The position numbers and the translations under genes were made by a program. A DNA stretch of 64,000 bases from Hirudo medicinalis (taxonomy: Eukaryota > Annelida > Clitellata > Hirudinida > Hirudinidae). The notes below the pieces were generated by a model, which searched no databases, was not told the origin of the DNA, and was given only the letters and a program-made list of their open reading frames with translations. The stretch spans positions 53,842 to 117,841 of the forward strand of contig MPNW01000060.1 of NCBI GenBank assembly GCA_011800805.1, in the 5' to 3' direction. This document shows, one piece after another, positions 16,491-28,875 of the stretch (positions are counted from its first letter, which is position 1; the number at the start of each line of letters is the position of its first letter).

Positions 16491-18275
16491 TTAATATTCT
16501 TCTTCGACACTTTCAGGAGAAAGGAAGCCCTCCTAAAATAACAATTCAAATAAAAAAACTAAGTTGAATTTGCAATGACATTAGCATAATATAAAATTTA
16601 TTTAAATCTACAAATGATACGTAATGATAGAATTTAATCAAGTAATATATAACATAAATAGAAGCTTTTTCATTTAATTGCAGTCACCACATTCAATACC
16701 ATCCAAACATCACCATGCCAAAATAATATTATTTCCCTATCAAAACTTGTACAAAGTTAACATTTACAACAATTAATAATTAACGACAGAACCTCAGTGG
16801 CATAGAGAACATCAAAGATCTTCTTGATAACTGGAATATCCTCTTGCTCACACTCCTGGCATAGAACCTCAATTTCCCTCAACTTGGAAAAATAAAAGTC
16901 CCTTTCCTTTTCCAGCCCTTCATTGGAAAGTGTCAGTTCGTTCACCTGACAACGAATATTGCCGAACATTGCAAAAATCAAATTTCATCAAATAATAACC
17001 TCAGTGAATCATAAACGTCGAATTATCACCAAGATAACAACTAAAACAACCTGCTGTGTTAATTCATCCACTTTTCCTGAGTCCCCTGATCCTCTGTTTT
17101 GTATTGGTGCTACCATCTTAGGTCTGCTGTTGGAGGCTGATGTTGTATGTGAAGATGAACCTAATGTGAAGCATATTATTTAATTTAGATGGTATATTAA
17201 AACACTCTACAATTTGCAATGCCAGCAATCAACAATGTAAGGATGTTCGACCAAATTATGAAACACTTACTCGACTTGACAACTCCACCCAATTTCGGGG
17301 CTCCTGCTCCCAAAGTTGACCTCACTGTCTTTGCTGGTGGAGCAGCCATAGTACCCCTCTTTGCTCCACCTCCTGGTCCCATGGCCTCTCCCCCTCTGGC
17401 AGCAACAGGGTCATATTCTCTACCATCATAGTTGGCATCAAAGAATTTCTTGAACCATTGCACAAACTCAAAGTTGTCTTGGAAACGTCCTTTAACCAGT
17501 TTTTCCACAGGGATAATCTAACAAGAGGTACAATATTCACAAATATTCTATTATCATAAAACTTTAACAGTTGATAAAGATATTGTTCAAATTAAAAACA
17601 AGCTTATCATAAACATCTTCAAAAGTATTCAGCATATCATGTATCAAAGTATCCCAAGTACATTGTTTTCCTCACTAACCTTATCCACTCCTGCCTTTTT
17701 AAATGCCCCCTGCAAGGTCTTGAAATTGTTTATGTTTTCATGCTCAAGGGTCGGTGATAATTTGATTTTTTTCAAAACCACAGAGCCTGATGCAAATTAT
17801 TTGAACTTTATGTGACTTGCAATGTATGTATTTGTCTAAATAAACTTGACAATTAATAACTGATTATAATCAAGCTCAAGAGAAATACATTCTCCTTCAT
17901 TACAATAAGTTTATTATAAATCTGAAAGAAAATCAGTTATCTTCAGATTACCTGGGAAAAGCATGTCCATAAACTGACAATATGGGGCTCCTGATTCAAA
18001 TTTATGTCATTTTTATTAGGAATTAATATCAAGTCATAGCATAAGCAACTTTCGTAACATTAGAAATAAATAAATAAAATTAAACTTGGAGCATGGAGTA
18101 AGTAAATTTTACTGGTTAATAATGACAATAAATGTTATGATGATTAATTACCTGAGCATAGTTCTTCTATTTTGATGTAGTTAGTCTGTAAGCAGCTATT
18201 CACCCAAGCCAATATGTCATGTCGGCTGAGATTATCCGAAGTTACGCTCGTACTGTAAACATTAACAGCGCTCAT
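16491..18275 (-). CDS. MAPRE: Microtubule plus-end binding protein EB1/MAPRE, 7 exons
   Basis: EB proteins track growing microtubule plus ends and recruit CAP-Gly and SxIP partners. Exons: 18275-18152, 17990-17952, 17786-17680, 17517-17271, 17160-17051, 16945-16793, 16532-16491; phases agree; 273 residues against 268 in human EB1. Seen in order: a calponin-homology domain starting [20 protein letters not shown] and including [12 protein letters not shown] and the [20 protein letters not shown] block (residues 1 to about 130); a Gly/Ala/Ser-rich basic linker; the EB-homology coiled coil with [20 protein letters not shown]; and the C-terminal EEEY, the acidic-aromatic tail read by CAP-Gly domains. 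It sits 1.9 kb downstream of XYLB on the same strand and is divergent from the ILKAP gene. Nothing suggests a pseudogene. Confidence 0.97.
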
Positions 18276-19008
18276 ATTTGGTTCCTTCTCAGTAAGTTTT
18301 TCTCAAGAACTTCTGCAGGCAAAAACAAAATAGTATCGTAAATTCAATTCAAACGAGAGCAATTTTTAATCTAGAAAGCTAATAAATAAACACATTTAAG
18401 CTAATTTAAATTAGGCATGAATCACATTTCTGAAATCACATATACAAGTTTGTGTATCCCGGTGGACCCAACGTTAAAATGAAATTAATAGACTCAATAC
18501 TCAAGAAAAAGATGAATTATTATTGAACAAACTGTTCCTCGAGCGCCCCGGCAGAATATTTTCGCACCAGATAAGAATCGCACCCCACGTGACCAAAGGA
18601 GAACAACCACATTCCCGCATTTATCATAAGTAAAATAAATTATTGAATTAATATTTAAAATGTAATAAAAAAGTTTGTTTTATGTTATGTCATTTGTGAA
18701 TTAACTAATTTTTCTAAATAAATTTGCATTCTAATAGTTTAAAAATAATCACTTTTAAATTTTAATAAAAATACCTTTCATTAAAATAATAATGGTAGCT
18801 GGTATTTATTTGATCGTGCTTCTCCTGCGTGCATAAATTGCGAATGTTTAGAGGCTTTCGGTTTGTGCGCCTTTTGGATTGTTTATGTAGGATCCGCTAA
18901 TCGAGCATTGGTAGAACTAGCGTCTGCCTTGTTTAATCTAATTGTTTTCTCAAAACTCTAAAATTTATATTTCTCAATTTTGACTTGATTAAAATTGTTC
19001 TTAAAAAC
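18276..19008. other. EB1 upstream region
   Basis: Presumed promoter and 5' UTR of the EB1 gene on the minus strand. AT-rich; I see no gene and no obvious core element. Confidence 0.4.
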
Positions 19009-19790
19009 AATGAACAACTTGTCAGGCCACTTGAACTTAACTTCTTGTGACTCACATTTTGGCAGGAACAAGAGAAAGAAGGATACAGGATCGGACAAAA
19101 ATGAAAATGTAGCATATGATTTTAGTGGTAATACGTTATTTTTGGCAATCATTTAATTTTCAAAATGATTTCAGGGATTTGATGCATTGCATCTCCACAA
19201 GAGGAGATGCTTGGGAATAAGTCCCTACACAAATGTTGGTAGAATTGTTTTACCATACTTGCTTTGTTTATAGTTGGTCTAGCATTAGTCATCTCTTTTA
19301 ACTATTACTAATATTACAACATTAAAAGTGACATCAAGTTAGTGACCTCAATTATATTTTAGATATTGTTTAAAAATGTAGTTACCACTTCTTTGAAGAT
19401 GTATTAAACTTTACCCTGCAACATTATTTTACATTTTGTTCTATGGATTGTGGGTTTGCATGAGTTTAAACAAGAATTGTGTACTTTTGACTGAAGATCA
19501 TTTTTAATTTTATAATCTGTTTTGAAAAGTTTCCAAGTGAATGAATTTCAAAACTATGTTTTAAAACTATTATTTTTTAAAGATCAACATATCTTTGTTC
19601 ATAGATCATTTTGTTAAGTAGTTCATCTTCCTGAGAATATCTATATTTGCAATAGGATCATCACAATCATGTCAATGATGTTGACATGAGTGACACTAGT
19701 CATGCAACTGGCACTTTACAAGTTGCTGCTGGCAACAACAATGCCAACAACACCAGTTGTAGTATCACATCCATGCAGTGCAAGCATGAA
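19009..19790 (+). CDS. Tentative exons of an unidentified gene
   Basis: Three coding-looking stretches lie on the plus strand. 19009-19124 opens with MNNLSGHLNLTSCDSHFG and continues as a basic segment. The segment from about 19178, directly after a good acceptor (tttcag), reads DALHLHKRRCLGISPYTNVG. 19655-19790 reads DMSDTSHATGTLQVAAGNNN and ends near a GT donor (GAAAG|gtattt). The frames can be joined only by using weak donors (AAT|gtagca and AAT|gttggt), and I found no convincing downstream exon before 22 kb. I do not recognise the protein. It could be a fast-evolving nuclear protein, a decayed gene or chance open frames. Coordinates are approximate. Confidence 0.3.
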
Positions 19791-19799
19791 AGGTATTTT

Positions 19800-22192
19800 T
19801 TTTACCAAAGTTTTATATTAATTCCTCAGTAAGGACTATTTTGATACATCCTTATTTGGAGAGGTATTGCATTACTATTCTTTGCATGCATAACAAACTC
19901 TAAATACTTTTGATTAGATTGACATTGATTAGAGATAAAGTATGAGATCAAGCTTATGACAAATCAATGATGAAATGCTTATACATGTATACTTATTCTA
20001 ATGTTATCCTAAACATGCATTTAATAGAATGTTTTAGTCAAGAATTAATTTTGAGTTATCTTAAACATTTATAAATATATCTAAATACATTGTATATGTA
20101 TGCAAAAGATTTTTGAAGTTGCTTGAATGTTTAATATTAACTCTTTCAAATGTTTATTTAAGGCACGAAGTTCGAAGCTTTTGCAGGCCTCACTGGAAAG
20201 AAGATTTCTATGAGTTCGGTCCATTCTTCTGAATTCTTTATATTTTCCTGTTTGATTTTTGTAGATCACTTTTTATTGATGCATTTTTTAGTTTTTGAAA
20301 ATTTGACAAAACATTGTTATTGGAAACAAACTTTTTATAGGCTGTCAATTTCATATGCTTGAGTATTTACTTGGAGCAGACTATCTCTTATGATTTATCA
20401 GCTAAATATTTTGCATTGATTATGTTTCATCTGCTTGATTATTAACCTTTAAGTTTAAATTGTTTATAAATTTTCTACAGCTTTAGAAGCTCTATGTTGA
20501 AAATATATTTAAATAGCCTTGTAGCTATGGTGTGCTTGGATGTTTCTGAGGTTAGATTATGCATAAGTTGCCAGAAACATGGAATGTACGTTGAACTATA
20601 ATTTAATTTACCACTTAAGGTTTATTATTGCCTCAAAATTATTAGGTGCTGTTAAATGATCTAATGCATCACAAGTTTCTTATAAGCTATGACATGAAAG
20701 GGACAGTAGGAACTTTGACAGTATGTTTCTAATTATCACATTTTATGCTATTTTTTTAAAATTATACTGCACATTAAATGTCATCTTCCTGAAAATGTGA
20801 GCTTGTTGCAATGTTGCTTGTCGAGATGCTCCAAATTCTTTGATTTTTTGGGTGGGATGTAGTTCTAATTCAGCTATTTGATCAGTGTAGTTATTGATAA
20901 GATGGTTTGATGTCTTCATTTCATAGTTAGACTTCTTATGATTGTTTACTTCCTAACTTTGTCCATTTTGCACTCGGTACTTGTAGTTAGCTTAATTGCT
21001 TGACTAATTAGTTACTTCACTGTATCATCCTGGTGACCATAACATCTTCTGACCCAAATCTTTGAGTTGTATCTGCATTTGTGAATGTTTGGTGATAGCT
21101 GTTGGGGGTTTTTGTTCTGTTTCAAACATTTTTATGTTGTCAATTTACGTCTTGTATATTTTTTAGTAATATTACTTTGAATTGTCTTTTACTTACCTAA
21201 TTATTTGGTTTTGTAGTCACATTTTGATAATTTCTGTTCTGCTTTGATTTTGAAGCATTTATTAAGCAATTTATATAAATCACTTCTACTTTGTGTTTGG
21301 GTTTGGCAAATGTTTCATTTCTTTGTCTTGCCTATATGTTTAAACTTTTGGTTACATTGCTACAGATTTTGCCAATTTTGGTGGCTATAAATTGTCTTTG
21401 TTCAATCAAAGTGTTATGATAAGCAGCTAGTACAATGTCCTTGCAAGATTGTGGGGCTTTTTACTGCCAATTTTATGCATTTTAAAAAATTAATTTGGAA
21501 ATTTGAAAAAGGACAGCTGAACTTTATTATCATTAAAATTTTTGGATTTAGTAAGATATTTGCCTGCAAATAAACCAATTGAACTAGGTGAGGACCCGTC
21601 AAATACAAAATTTGTATTATGGGGTAAGTTACGTTACGCTTATTGAGTTATATTTCCCTTAAAGGAGATGGGAAATTGGCTGCATTTTGTCTGATGGTTG
21701 CCAAAGTGGTGGCTGAGGTTAGCTTGGGTATTTGGGAATAAATATTGTTATGATATTACAGAGTGGGGTTCTTATTCTTAATATCGACTAGTTAATCCGT
21801 AAACTTTAAAAACAGTCAGGTGGGCTTCTTTACCCTTCGAAAAGGATTGATATGGCATCCATCATCTTAAACTATATAATTTACTTCATAGTCTAAATAA
21901 ATACAGCTTAACTGCTTAATACTGCTTAGGCACCCATGTAGTTTATAACCTAAAATTTAATCTTTTCCGCATGCATATCTCGTATCTTGAGCCCGATCTG
22001 TATGTTAATGAATGCCTATAACTGGATTGATAACGACATCTAGAGCCTAATCTTATCGCAGATTTTTTTTATTTAAAAAAACGCTCATTCAAATCATTTT
22101 TAAAATTTTGTGTGGGTAGATGCTGTGTTCTGATCGATAATTCAGGCTTAGTTGTTTTCGTCGCATTTTCATACAGTCGGCGTTCTTTGCCA
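19800..22192. other. Intergenic upstream of ILKAP, no gene seen
   Basis: T-rich sequence with no exon I can support. The last few hundred bases should contain the ILKAP promoter and 5' UTR. Confidence 0.4.
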
Positions 22193-24683
22193 ATGGATCT
22201 GTTTGGAGATTTACCAGAACCTGGTATAAATATATATCTTTATTAAAGTCTAATTTGATTTAGAGAACAGCTATTGTCGAATGCAGTTTGCATTTAAAAA
22301 AAAAATCATGTTAAGCGAGGCAAGAACAAATAATACATCTAATGCTTTGAACTTAAGGTTTGCATAAGAAAAAAAGTTGAAATTTGAGATGAACACAATT
22401 AATTAGAAAATTTTAGTCTGTGCCAACGTATTTCATTGCTGAATTATTTGAATTTTGTTTATGTAATTTCTGAACAATCTCATGTAATGATTCATTGCAT
22501 CTGTTTAAGTATATTAAGGACAAATGATTTGTCATGACAATTGTTTTAATGAAAACTGAAGCTGCCCCAGCCCCTGCCACGCCATCAACCCCTACCAAAA
22601 GTGGTGAAGAGAAAAAAACATCTCGGAAAAGATGCTTTTCCAATGATGAATATAAAAATGAAGGAAGTGTTGCTAAAAGGCCTTTAAGAGGTTATGCTTT
22701 GATTTTGATAAAACATTTGTTTAAGTTTTTATAATTAAAATGTTTTGGCTTTAATGTTGCCACTACAATGATAAGAACATTTTATAATGTACAGATCCAT
22801 ATCTCCTGAAAGGGTTTTCTGCTGAGAGGAAAGGAGAGCGGGAAGAGATGCAGGATGCACACATCATTGTTGAAGATTTTAACTCACTTCTCCTGGACAG
22901 GTGCAATATTATGCAGTTGTTTTGAAAGGATTAATGTACTTGTTTGAGAGTATAAGTTAATACATTTTGTAGTGACCTTAAACATTGGTATAACTATAAT
23001 AATTCAACTGCTTAATGTCTTGGTTAAAATAACCTGATGATTTGTGCAACTTATTTGTAGGAATGATCGACGGATCTCCATCTTCGCCGTTTTTGATGGA
23101 CACGGAGGAGTGAATGCTTCAAAGTATGCTGCTCAAAACCTTCATAAAATCATTGCTCAGAAATTCCCCAAGGGTAATAATAAGGGTGATGATGTAGTGT
23201 AGTGATGATATGATGCTTGTCAAAATGTTAATGCTGGATAATATACTAAAGATCTTGCTTAAGGTGATGCAACTTCACAATATTTCTATATGCTTCACAC
23301 ATTATTTTATAGTTGCTTGGCTGATGCCATTGGATGATGCACATGTGTGAGTCTGAGTGCATTTGAGGGGAGAGATCTTTGGATTGTTCTTGTGAATGTG
23401 CCTCTTATGGTGATGTGTTTCTTTTTTGAGGAGAGGAAAACTTTGAGAAGGAGATAAGGAAATGCTTCATTGACTCTTTCAAGAAGCTGGATGAGGATTT
23501 TCTTAATGAAGCCAGGAAGAGGTTGGAAAATTGTTACTAATTAAATAAACTTTAATGACATTTTCAACAAAATTTGTCATTTATTCGATAGCCGACCTTC
23601 CTGGAAGGATGGTTCCACAGCAGTGGTTGTTCTGGCAGTCGACAACATCCTCTACATTGCCAATTTGGGTGACAGCAAGGTACTGATGAAATGCATTAAC
23701 AATAGCAAAGCATTGCATTGGTATAAAAATTCTTGTTCATTTTACACTTGCTACTGTTACATTAAAATTTAAATATTTCCATTTTTGCAGGCCATTGTAT
23801 GCAGGTACAGTGAAGTAGGAAAGAAGATGGTGGCTCTCCCACTGACTTCTGATCACAACCCAACCTTATATGAGGAGAGAATGAGAATACAGAAGGCCGG
23901 AGGTCATGTCAGGTACAATAGTGGCTGGGATGATGTAGATACTGAAAGTTGTGACAACGCTGAGGTTTCTCCATTTTTAAATAAATAACAATCACTTCTC
24001 AGTCATTCATCCATTTGATTCTAAGTGAATGAACAACCAGTATCTCCTAGAATTGGATCATGGGCACTGTCCCATTTTTGCAGGGAAGGCCGTGTCATGG
24101 GGGTTCTGGAAGTCAGTCGCTCCATTGGAGATGGACAGTTCAAACAGCATGGAGTTACTTGTCTTCCTGATATCAAGAGATGCCAGCTCACAGACAATGA
24201 CAAGTAAATGGTCTTATAACAACTTACCGAACAATATAAATTTAACTTCGCATTTGATCAGTGGAAATTTTCACAATCATAGGTTCATCCTCATCGCTTG
24301 TGATGGCCTCTGGAAAAGATTTGCAGATGACTCAGCCATTGAGTTCATAAATGAGATCATCGAGGCATGGAGCTGCAGCGAAGTATCCAAAACCATAATA
24401 TAAATTGATTGTATATTTATTATTCGTAGGATGAGAAAATAAAGCCAGCAGATGACAAAAATATAGAACACTTCAGGTTAGATACAGCCTGCAATGCCTT
24501 GGCCAATGAAGCTCTCCGGAGACTTAGTGCGGACAATGTAACAATCCTATTGGTTAAAATCAAACAACCACCACCCTATAACAGGTAAACATGTTAGCCA
24601 AAAACCTCCACCAACTCAATCCAAATGGAATTTTTCTCCCTAGTATTGGAAGGACGACCGAACAAAGGCATCCCTCATTATAA
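22193..24683 (+). CDS. ILKAP: PP2C-type serine/threonine phosphatase, ILKAP orthologue, 11 exons
   Basis: Metal-dependent protein phosphatase of the PPM family; in mammals ILKAP binds integrin-linked kinase and dampens its signalling. Exons: 22193-22223, 22562-22690, 22795-22900, 23061-23173, 23431-23521, 23592-23679, 23791-23912, 24084-24203, 24283-24382, 24430-24584, 24644-24683; phases agree; 364 residues against 392 in human. The start MDLFGDLPEP matches human ILKAP exactly. PP2C motifs in order: GEREEMQDAH, FAVFDGHGG (metal-binding Asp and Gly), DGSTAVVVL, YIANLGDSKA, SRSIGDGQF, CDGLW and SADNVT. The N-terminal linker (exon 2) is Pro/Lys-rich and shorter than in vertebrates. The acceptor of exon 2 (ctgaag at 22561) has a poor pyrimidine tract but is the only one that keeps the frame. 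A short tail, IGRTTEQRHPSL, follows the catalytic domain. Confidence 0.96.
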
Positions 24684-25175
24684 TTGCTGGCCAACAATTC
24701 ATTGCCTATTCAGTATGCAGTTGACCATGTCCAATATAAAATATTTTTGTGTTGGAGATATTCATTACCAGTAATGACATTTATCACCTTCATCATTTCT
24801 CAACGTGTGACTTGTTCGATTCCATTCGGTCCTGAAGATTCAAGTAAATCTCTGAGAAAAACTAATTTTGGATAAATTAGTTGTTTATCAAGCATTCTGT
24901 CCTAAGAAACAAATTTTCACTTGAGTTAATTTTCTGCTTGAAAAGCTACAGAGCTGTCACACTATCGCTGGGCATTTGTTAGGCTAGGGACACAGTCTCA
25001 AAATGTTTAATGATTGTAATACAAGGCAAACCAACAGCAAATGTAATTTCAAAGTTGTTAATCTACAAAATGCTTGAAATCATTCATATAAAACATCATT
25101 TCCCAGTTAACAAGATGCAGAAAATAAACAAAGTTTGAATAGATTATTGCTAGTGTTTTTGTTGCGACTGTTCTG
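24684..25175. other. Intergenic gap between two converging genes
   Basis: About 490 bp separating the stops of the ILKAP gene (+) and the UBAN-like gene (-). Presumably it holds both 3' UTRs. No gene seen. Confidence 0.5.
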
Positions 25176-28022
25176 TTAGGGATCTTTGCAGATTGGACAT
25201 CGAACCTGCAATCACAACCGAATGTTTAAAAGGTGTGAGAATTCTGAAACCCATAAAACCTACACTGCGTGTGCTCCTTCCGTCGGCAACTGTCTCGCTT
25301 TGCCCTCTTTCCTCATGGAAATGGAAGTTGTTCATCTTTATTTGTTCCAGGTCTTCCAGGAGCCTCAATTTCTCATCGTTCAGTTTTACTCGACTTTCCC
25401 GTTCCAGGTTGAAATCATTCTCAAATGTTTCTGACTAAATGCAAGACGACAAAAATAGATGCATTGTTTGGAGGGAGTGCTGCTCAAGTAATAAATCCAA
25501 TCTCAGGAATGTTTTAATCCATTGTGTACTCCACATAACAAGGGAATTTCTAAGGATGAGGTTGCAAACCATGAAGAATTATGGAGAGGAATCCAACATA
25601 CCTGGATTTTTGTCACCGACAACTCTACTTCAATTTCATTAAGTTGGTTCTTCAGGAAGATGTTTTTCTCTCTGCAGGAAACAAGCTCTCGTTCTGTCTG
25701 ATTGAGTTGTTCTTCCTGTTTTGTTGTGATACTCTTTATTATTTATATCAGTAACATTTTGTATCAATATTTGCATCTAAAGGTTCATGTGAGGGAAAAT
25801 AGTGAATTTAGTTCACTCACAAAGAAACAGAACTGAATGAAAAGCTAAGGTGACACCTAGGAAATCTAGTAAACTTTAGAGGCTTTAAAGAAATGGATGA
25901 TGTGACGTTGAAAGCCAACTCGTAGGGAACAGATTTTGTCAGTTTTCCAGTGTTAGGGTTGAGGATAATGTTAAAGTTGGGATTTGGGTTGGGGGTAGCA
26001 ACTATTGCCTATTGCTTGGCCAACATTCATTGTATAATAACTAGGGTTGCAGGTTGTTCTAATCTTGATTAATCGTGCAATCAACGTTTTCATTCTTAGA
26101 TTAACGCTCAATTAATCACACCACCTTACTTTTCAAATAATTTCCAAATATATTTCATTTTTAAGTAGAAATCAATTTGATTCGTGAAAAAAGGCTCACA
26201 ATGATAGTTCAGAAATAGTTTCTTGTGGTTCATTAATTGGCATTTAGCCAGTTTCTGAGTCAAACAAGTCTGTTGATGTTGTCTAGAGACAGAGAAGCAT
26301 GTTTGTTATTCACAACATGTCCAGAAATGGAAAATAACCATTCACATGGCACATCGTAGCTTATGAAGCTAGGCATTTGAAGGGTAGCTTGGCAGCAAGG
26401 CCATTTGGTGGTGCATATTTCCACCACATTCCAAAGCTTTGTCAAATTCTGGTTCTGCTCTATAATGTTCTAAAGCTTTTCTCAGCTGTTGACATCACAG
26501 GAATCCATCCTTGACTTCGTCAGGTGCCGAGGAAATCCTAGAGCCCACAAGCATGATTGGATTCCGTCTGCAAATCATGTTACGTTGTTACGTCCAGACC
26601 AATCCTTACACAGTACCCTGCATTATCCCCAAGAGATCCACCCAAGTTGGATCAGAAAAAGATCCTGATATCCTTGCTCATCCTTCCCTGACCCCGGAGT
26701 CATGGTGGGTATCGAACTCCAAATTCCAGTATTACCTATACCAGGCTATGTGCTCCAAAATTGACTTACCTATGCTACTTGTGGCCATCATAATGTTTAT
26801 AAGTGCAATACAATTCACAATAATAATGTGGGAAGCCAAAGAAATTACAAGATATAAAAACAGTTACAAAACATAGGTGCATTATAAAAAAATAGGTGAA
26901 AATATTTTATAAATTCATAAAATAATTTATTTAGAAAGTATGAAAATTTAATGAGTTAATCTCACATTATTTATTTTGATTGCAAAAAACATTAGCTCAT
27001 TAATTGCTTGAGTCAATGCAGATTAACCTGCAACCCTAATAATAACCATTAACAGATTTATTTAATCATACGTTGAGTTGCTTCTATACAATCATAGTTA
27101 GGTTGTGACATCAAACATTATATTTTTGCTTAGGGTATGATGGACAAATAACTTATAAATTAGCAGAAGTGAATCATCCATATCAAACACAAATTCTCCA
27201 ATGTCGGATGGATATAGTGGTGATAAAATAGCTTAAATTCCAAAAAGAACTACTTGATTTCGTTACCAAAGAAATTATCTTTTCTTTTGAAGCACCCTCC
27301 AGTTCTTTCCAATTCTGCTTTAAATTCTGAAGATCCATTATCAGTTCATTATTCATCAGCTGAAGTGCCTAAAATTATTCAATCCAATTTTGCAATTTAT
27401 ATGGTTGATCATGATGCAGCACAGAATAATACTTTTAGGAAATGCTTTATATGCATTAAAAGCAAAAACATCCTTAATCAATCCAATTACCATAGTATCC
27501 TGATCACTAACCCACCTGGAAGTTTGCTCTAAAAGCCTCACACTCTTTAGCAAGTTGACGATATTTTCTATTCTCTTCTGTCAGCATCTCACATTTCTGC
27601 AAAGTCTTTCCTAAGTGGCAGTTCACATCTTTCAGCACCTCTGCATTTGTTACTGAGAAATTATCCTTGATTTTTGTTAAATAAAGTTATTTTTTCAGAC
27701 AATGTAGAATCCTTAATCAACAATATGGGATAAATAACAAATCACAATAACCATATAATTTTCAAGATTTATAATAATTTATAATTTTCAAGACTGTGCA
27801 AGTTCTTTGGTAAATCTTGGTTTTATAATTTCTGTCAAATATACTATTATTATAACATGTAAGGACACTGATTCTATTAACTAATAACTAATACATTATT
27901 ATAATATTGTGGTACTTCATAATATAATATATAGAATGTGTTATTAAAAATAAAATAAAATTGATAAAATCAAGTAGTGAAAACGAAAGTTTTCTCTTAC
28001 CTTTTAACAAATCTTCACTCAT
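25176..28022 (-). CDS. Small coiled-coil protein with UBAN-like ubiquitin-binding segment, 6 exons
   Basis: Exons: 28022-28001, 27652-27516, 27326-27267, 25715-25602, 25434-25264, 25205-25176; phases agree; 177 residues. The protein starts MSEDLLKVTNAEVLKDV and is almost all coiled coil. Near residue 112 it reads TFENDFNLERESRVKLNDEK, which matches the UBAN pattern (xxDFxxERxxRxxLxxEK) of NEMO, optineurin and TNIP/ABIN proteins that bind linear or K63-linked ubiquitin in NF-kB and autophagy signalling. The last exon encodes only VRCPICKDP and a stop, that is, the first half of the C-terminal zinc finger those families carry (Cys-x2-Cys), without the His/Cys half. It is much shorter than NEMO (419) or optineurin (577). 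I cannot assign it to one subfamily. The 1.5-kb intron between exons 3 and 4 holds a hAT transposon. The gene is divergent from the type I membrane gene starting at 28876. Confidence 0.78.
26042..27038 (-). mobile_element. hAT-family DNA transposon, 997 bp, non-autonomous
   Basis: Terminal inverted repeats TAGGGTTGCAGGTT at both ends and a perfect 8-bp target duplication ATAATAAC (26034-26041 and 27039-27046) are the hAT hallmark. It lies within an intron of the UBAN-like gene. A piece of transposase remains on the minus strand. The flanking duplication is undamaged, which suggests a fairly recent insertion. Confidence 0.9.
26260..26445 (-). pseudogene. hAT transposase C-terminal dimerisation fragment
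   Basis: The frame ends CEWLFSISGHVVNNKHASLS followed by LDNINRLV, which fits the hAT C-terminal dimerisation motif (E-x-x-F-S-x-x-G ... R-x-x-L-x-x-x-x-x-x-x-L). Only this terminal part is recognisable; the catalytic DDE region is absent, so the fragment cannot be active. Confidence 0.75.
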
Positions 28023-28875
28023 TTGATATTTTCACAGTAGATCACAATGCTCGAAATCACCTTGAAATATTTAAAAACACGAACGATGAAATATCGAGCT
28101 ACAAACTGCAAGAAACCCTTCAGCCACAACATCCAAACTTATTCCCCAGCCGGAACATAAACATAAGCATGAGTCTCACTTTTTTTTTGGACTCCACCGA
28201 ATAATTTTTCATGGTTTGGATATCTAGACATTCTGATCAATTAAAGTGCATAATAAAATATGTTTGAAGTTTATTCCGATTTTTAGTTATTTTTCGTGAA
28301 CTCTTAGTTTATAAGTATTTAGCATATCAAAAATAAAATGAGCTTATAGTTATTTACATTGCTTTTTAACTTTTAAAATCACTATTTTATTAGCCATTGA
28401 TGCGTGATGACTGACGCAATAAGCAAATAATAACCACAACAATATTTTGGAACCTCATTGAAATAAATCTTTTACAAGTTATCATTAACTAAATAGTCGT
28501 ACCTCATGAACTTATTTATATATTTCTGATACAATAGCGATACATTATTGATATAGATACTTTTCACACAGTTCAATTACTTAAACAATCAGTCCTGGAC
28601 TATGGTAAAACCTAATTGAATAATGAGTTGGTAAACATTTGCTATGTATTTTCATTTTCAAATATAAAAAAAAACATTTAAAAAATTGTTATTATGAATA
28701 TGAATTTAAACATGAGGCTAAACTTTATTAATTCTTGCAGATTATTTCGAGATAAATAAATTGAGGAATATTAATATTGCTTAAGATTGTTTTGTTGAGA
28801 TTCGATCATTAAGAATGATGTGATTACTGATGGGGATTGTCAGTAAATTTTTCGTTATGTAGAAATGAGGTGAAA
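28023..28875. other. Divergent intergenic region
   Basis: About 850 bp between the start codons of the UBAN-like gene (-) and the type I membrane gene (+). It must carry both promoters. It is AT-rich and I could not place core elements. Confidence 0.4.
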
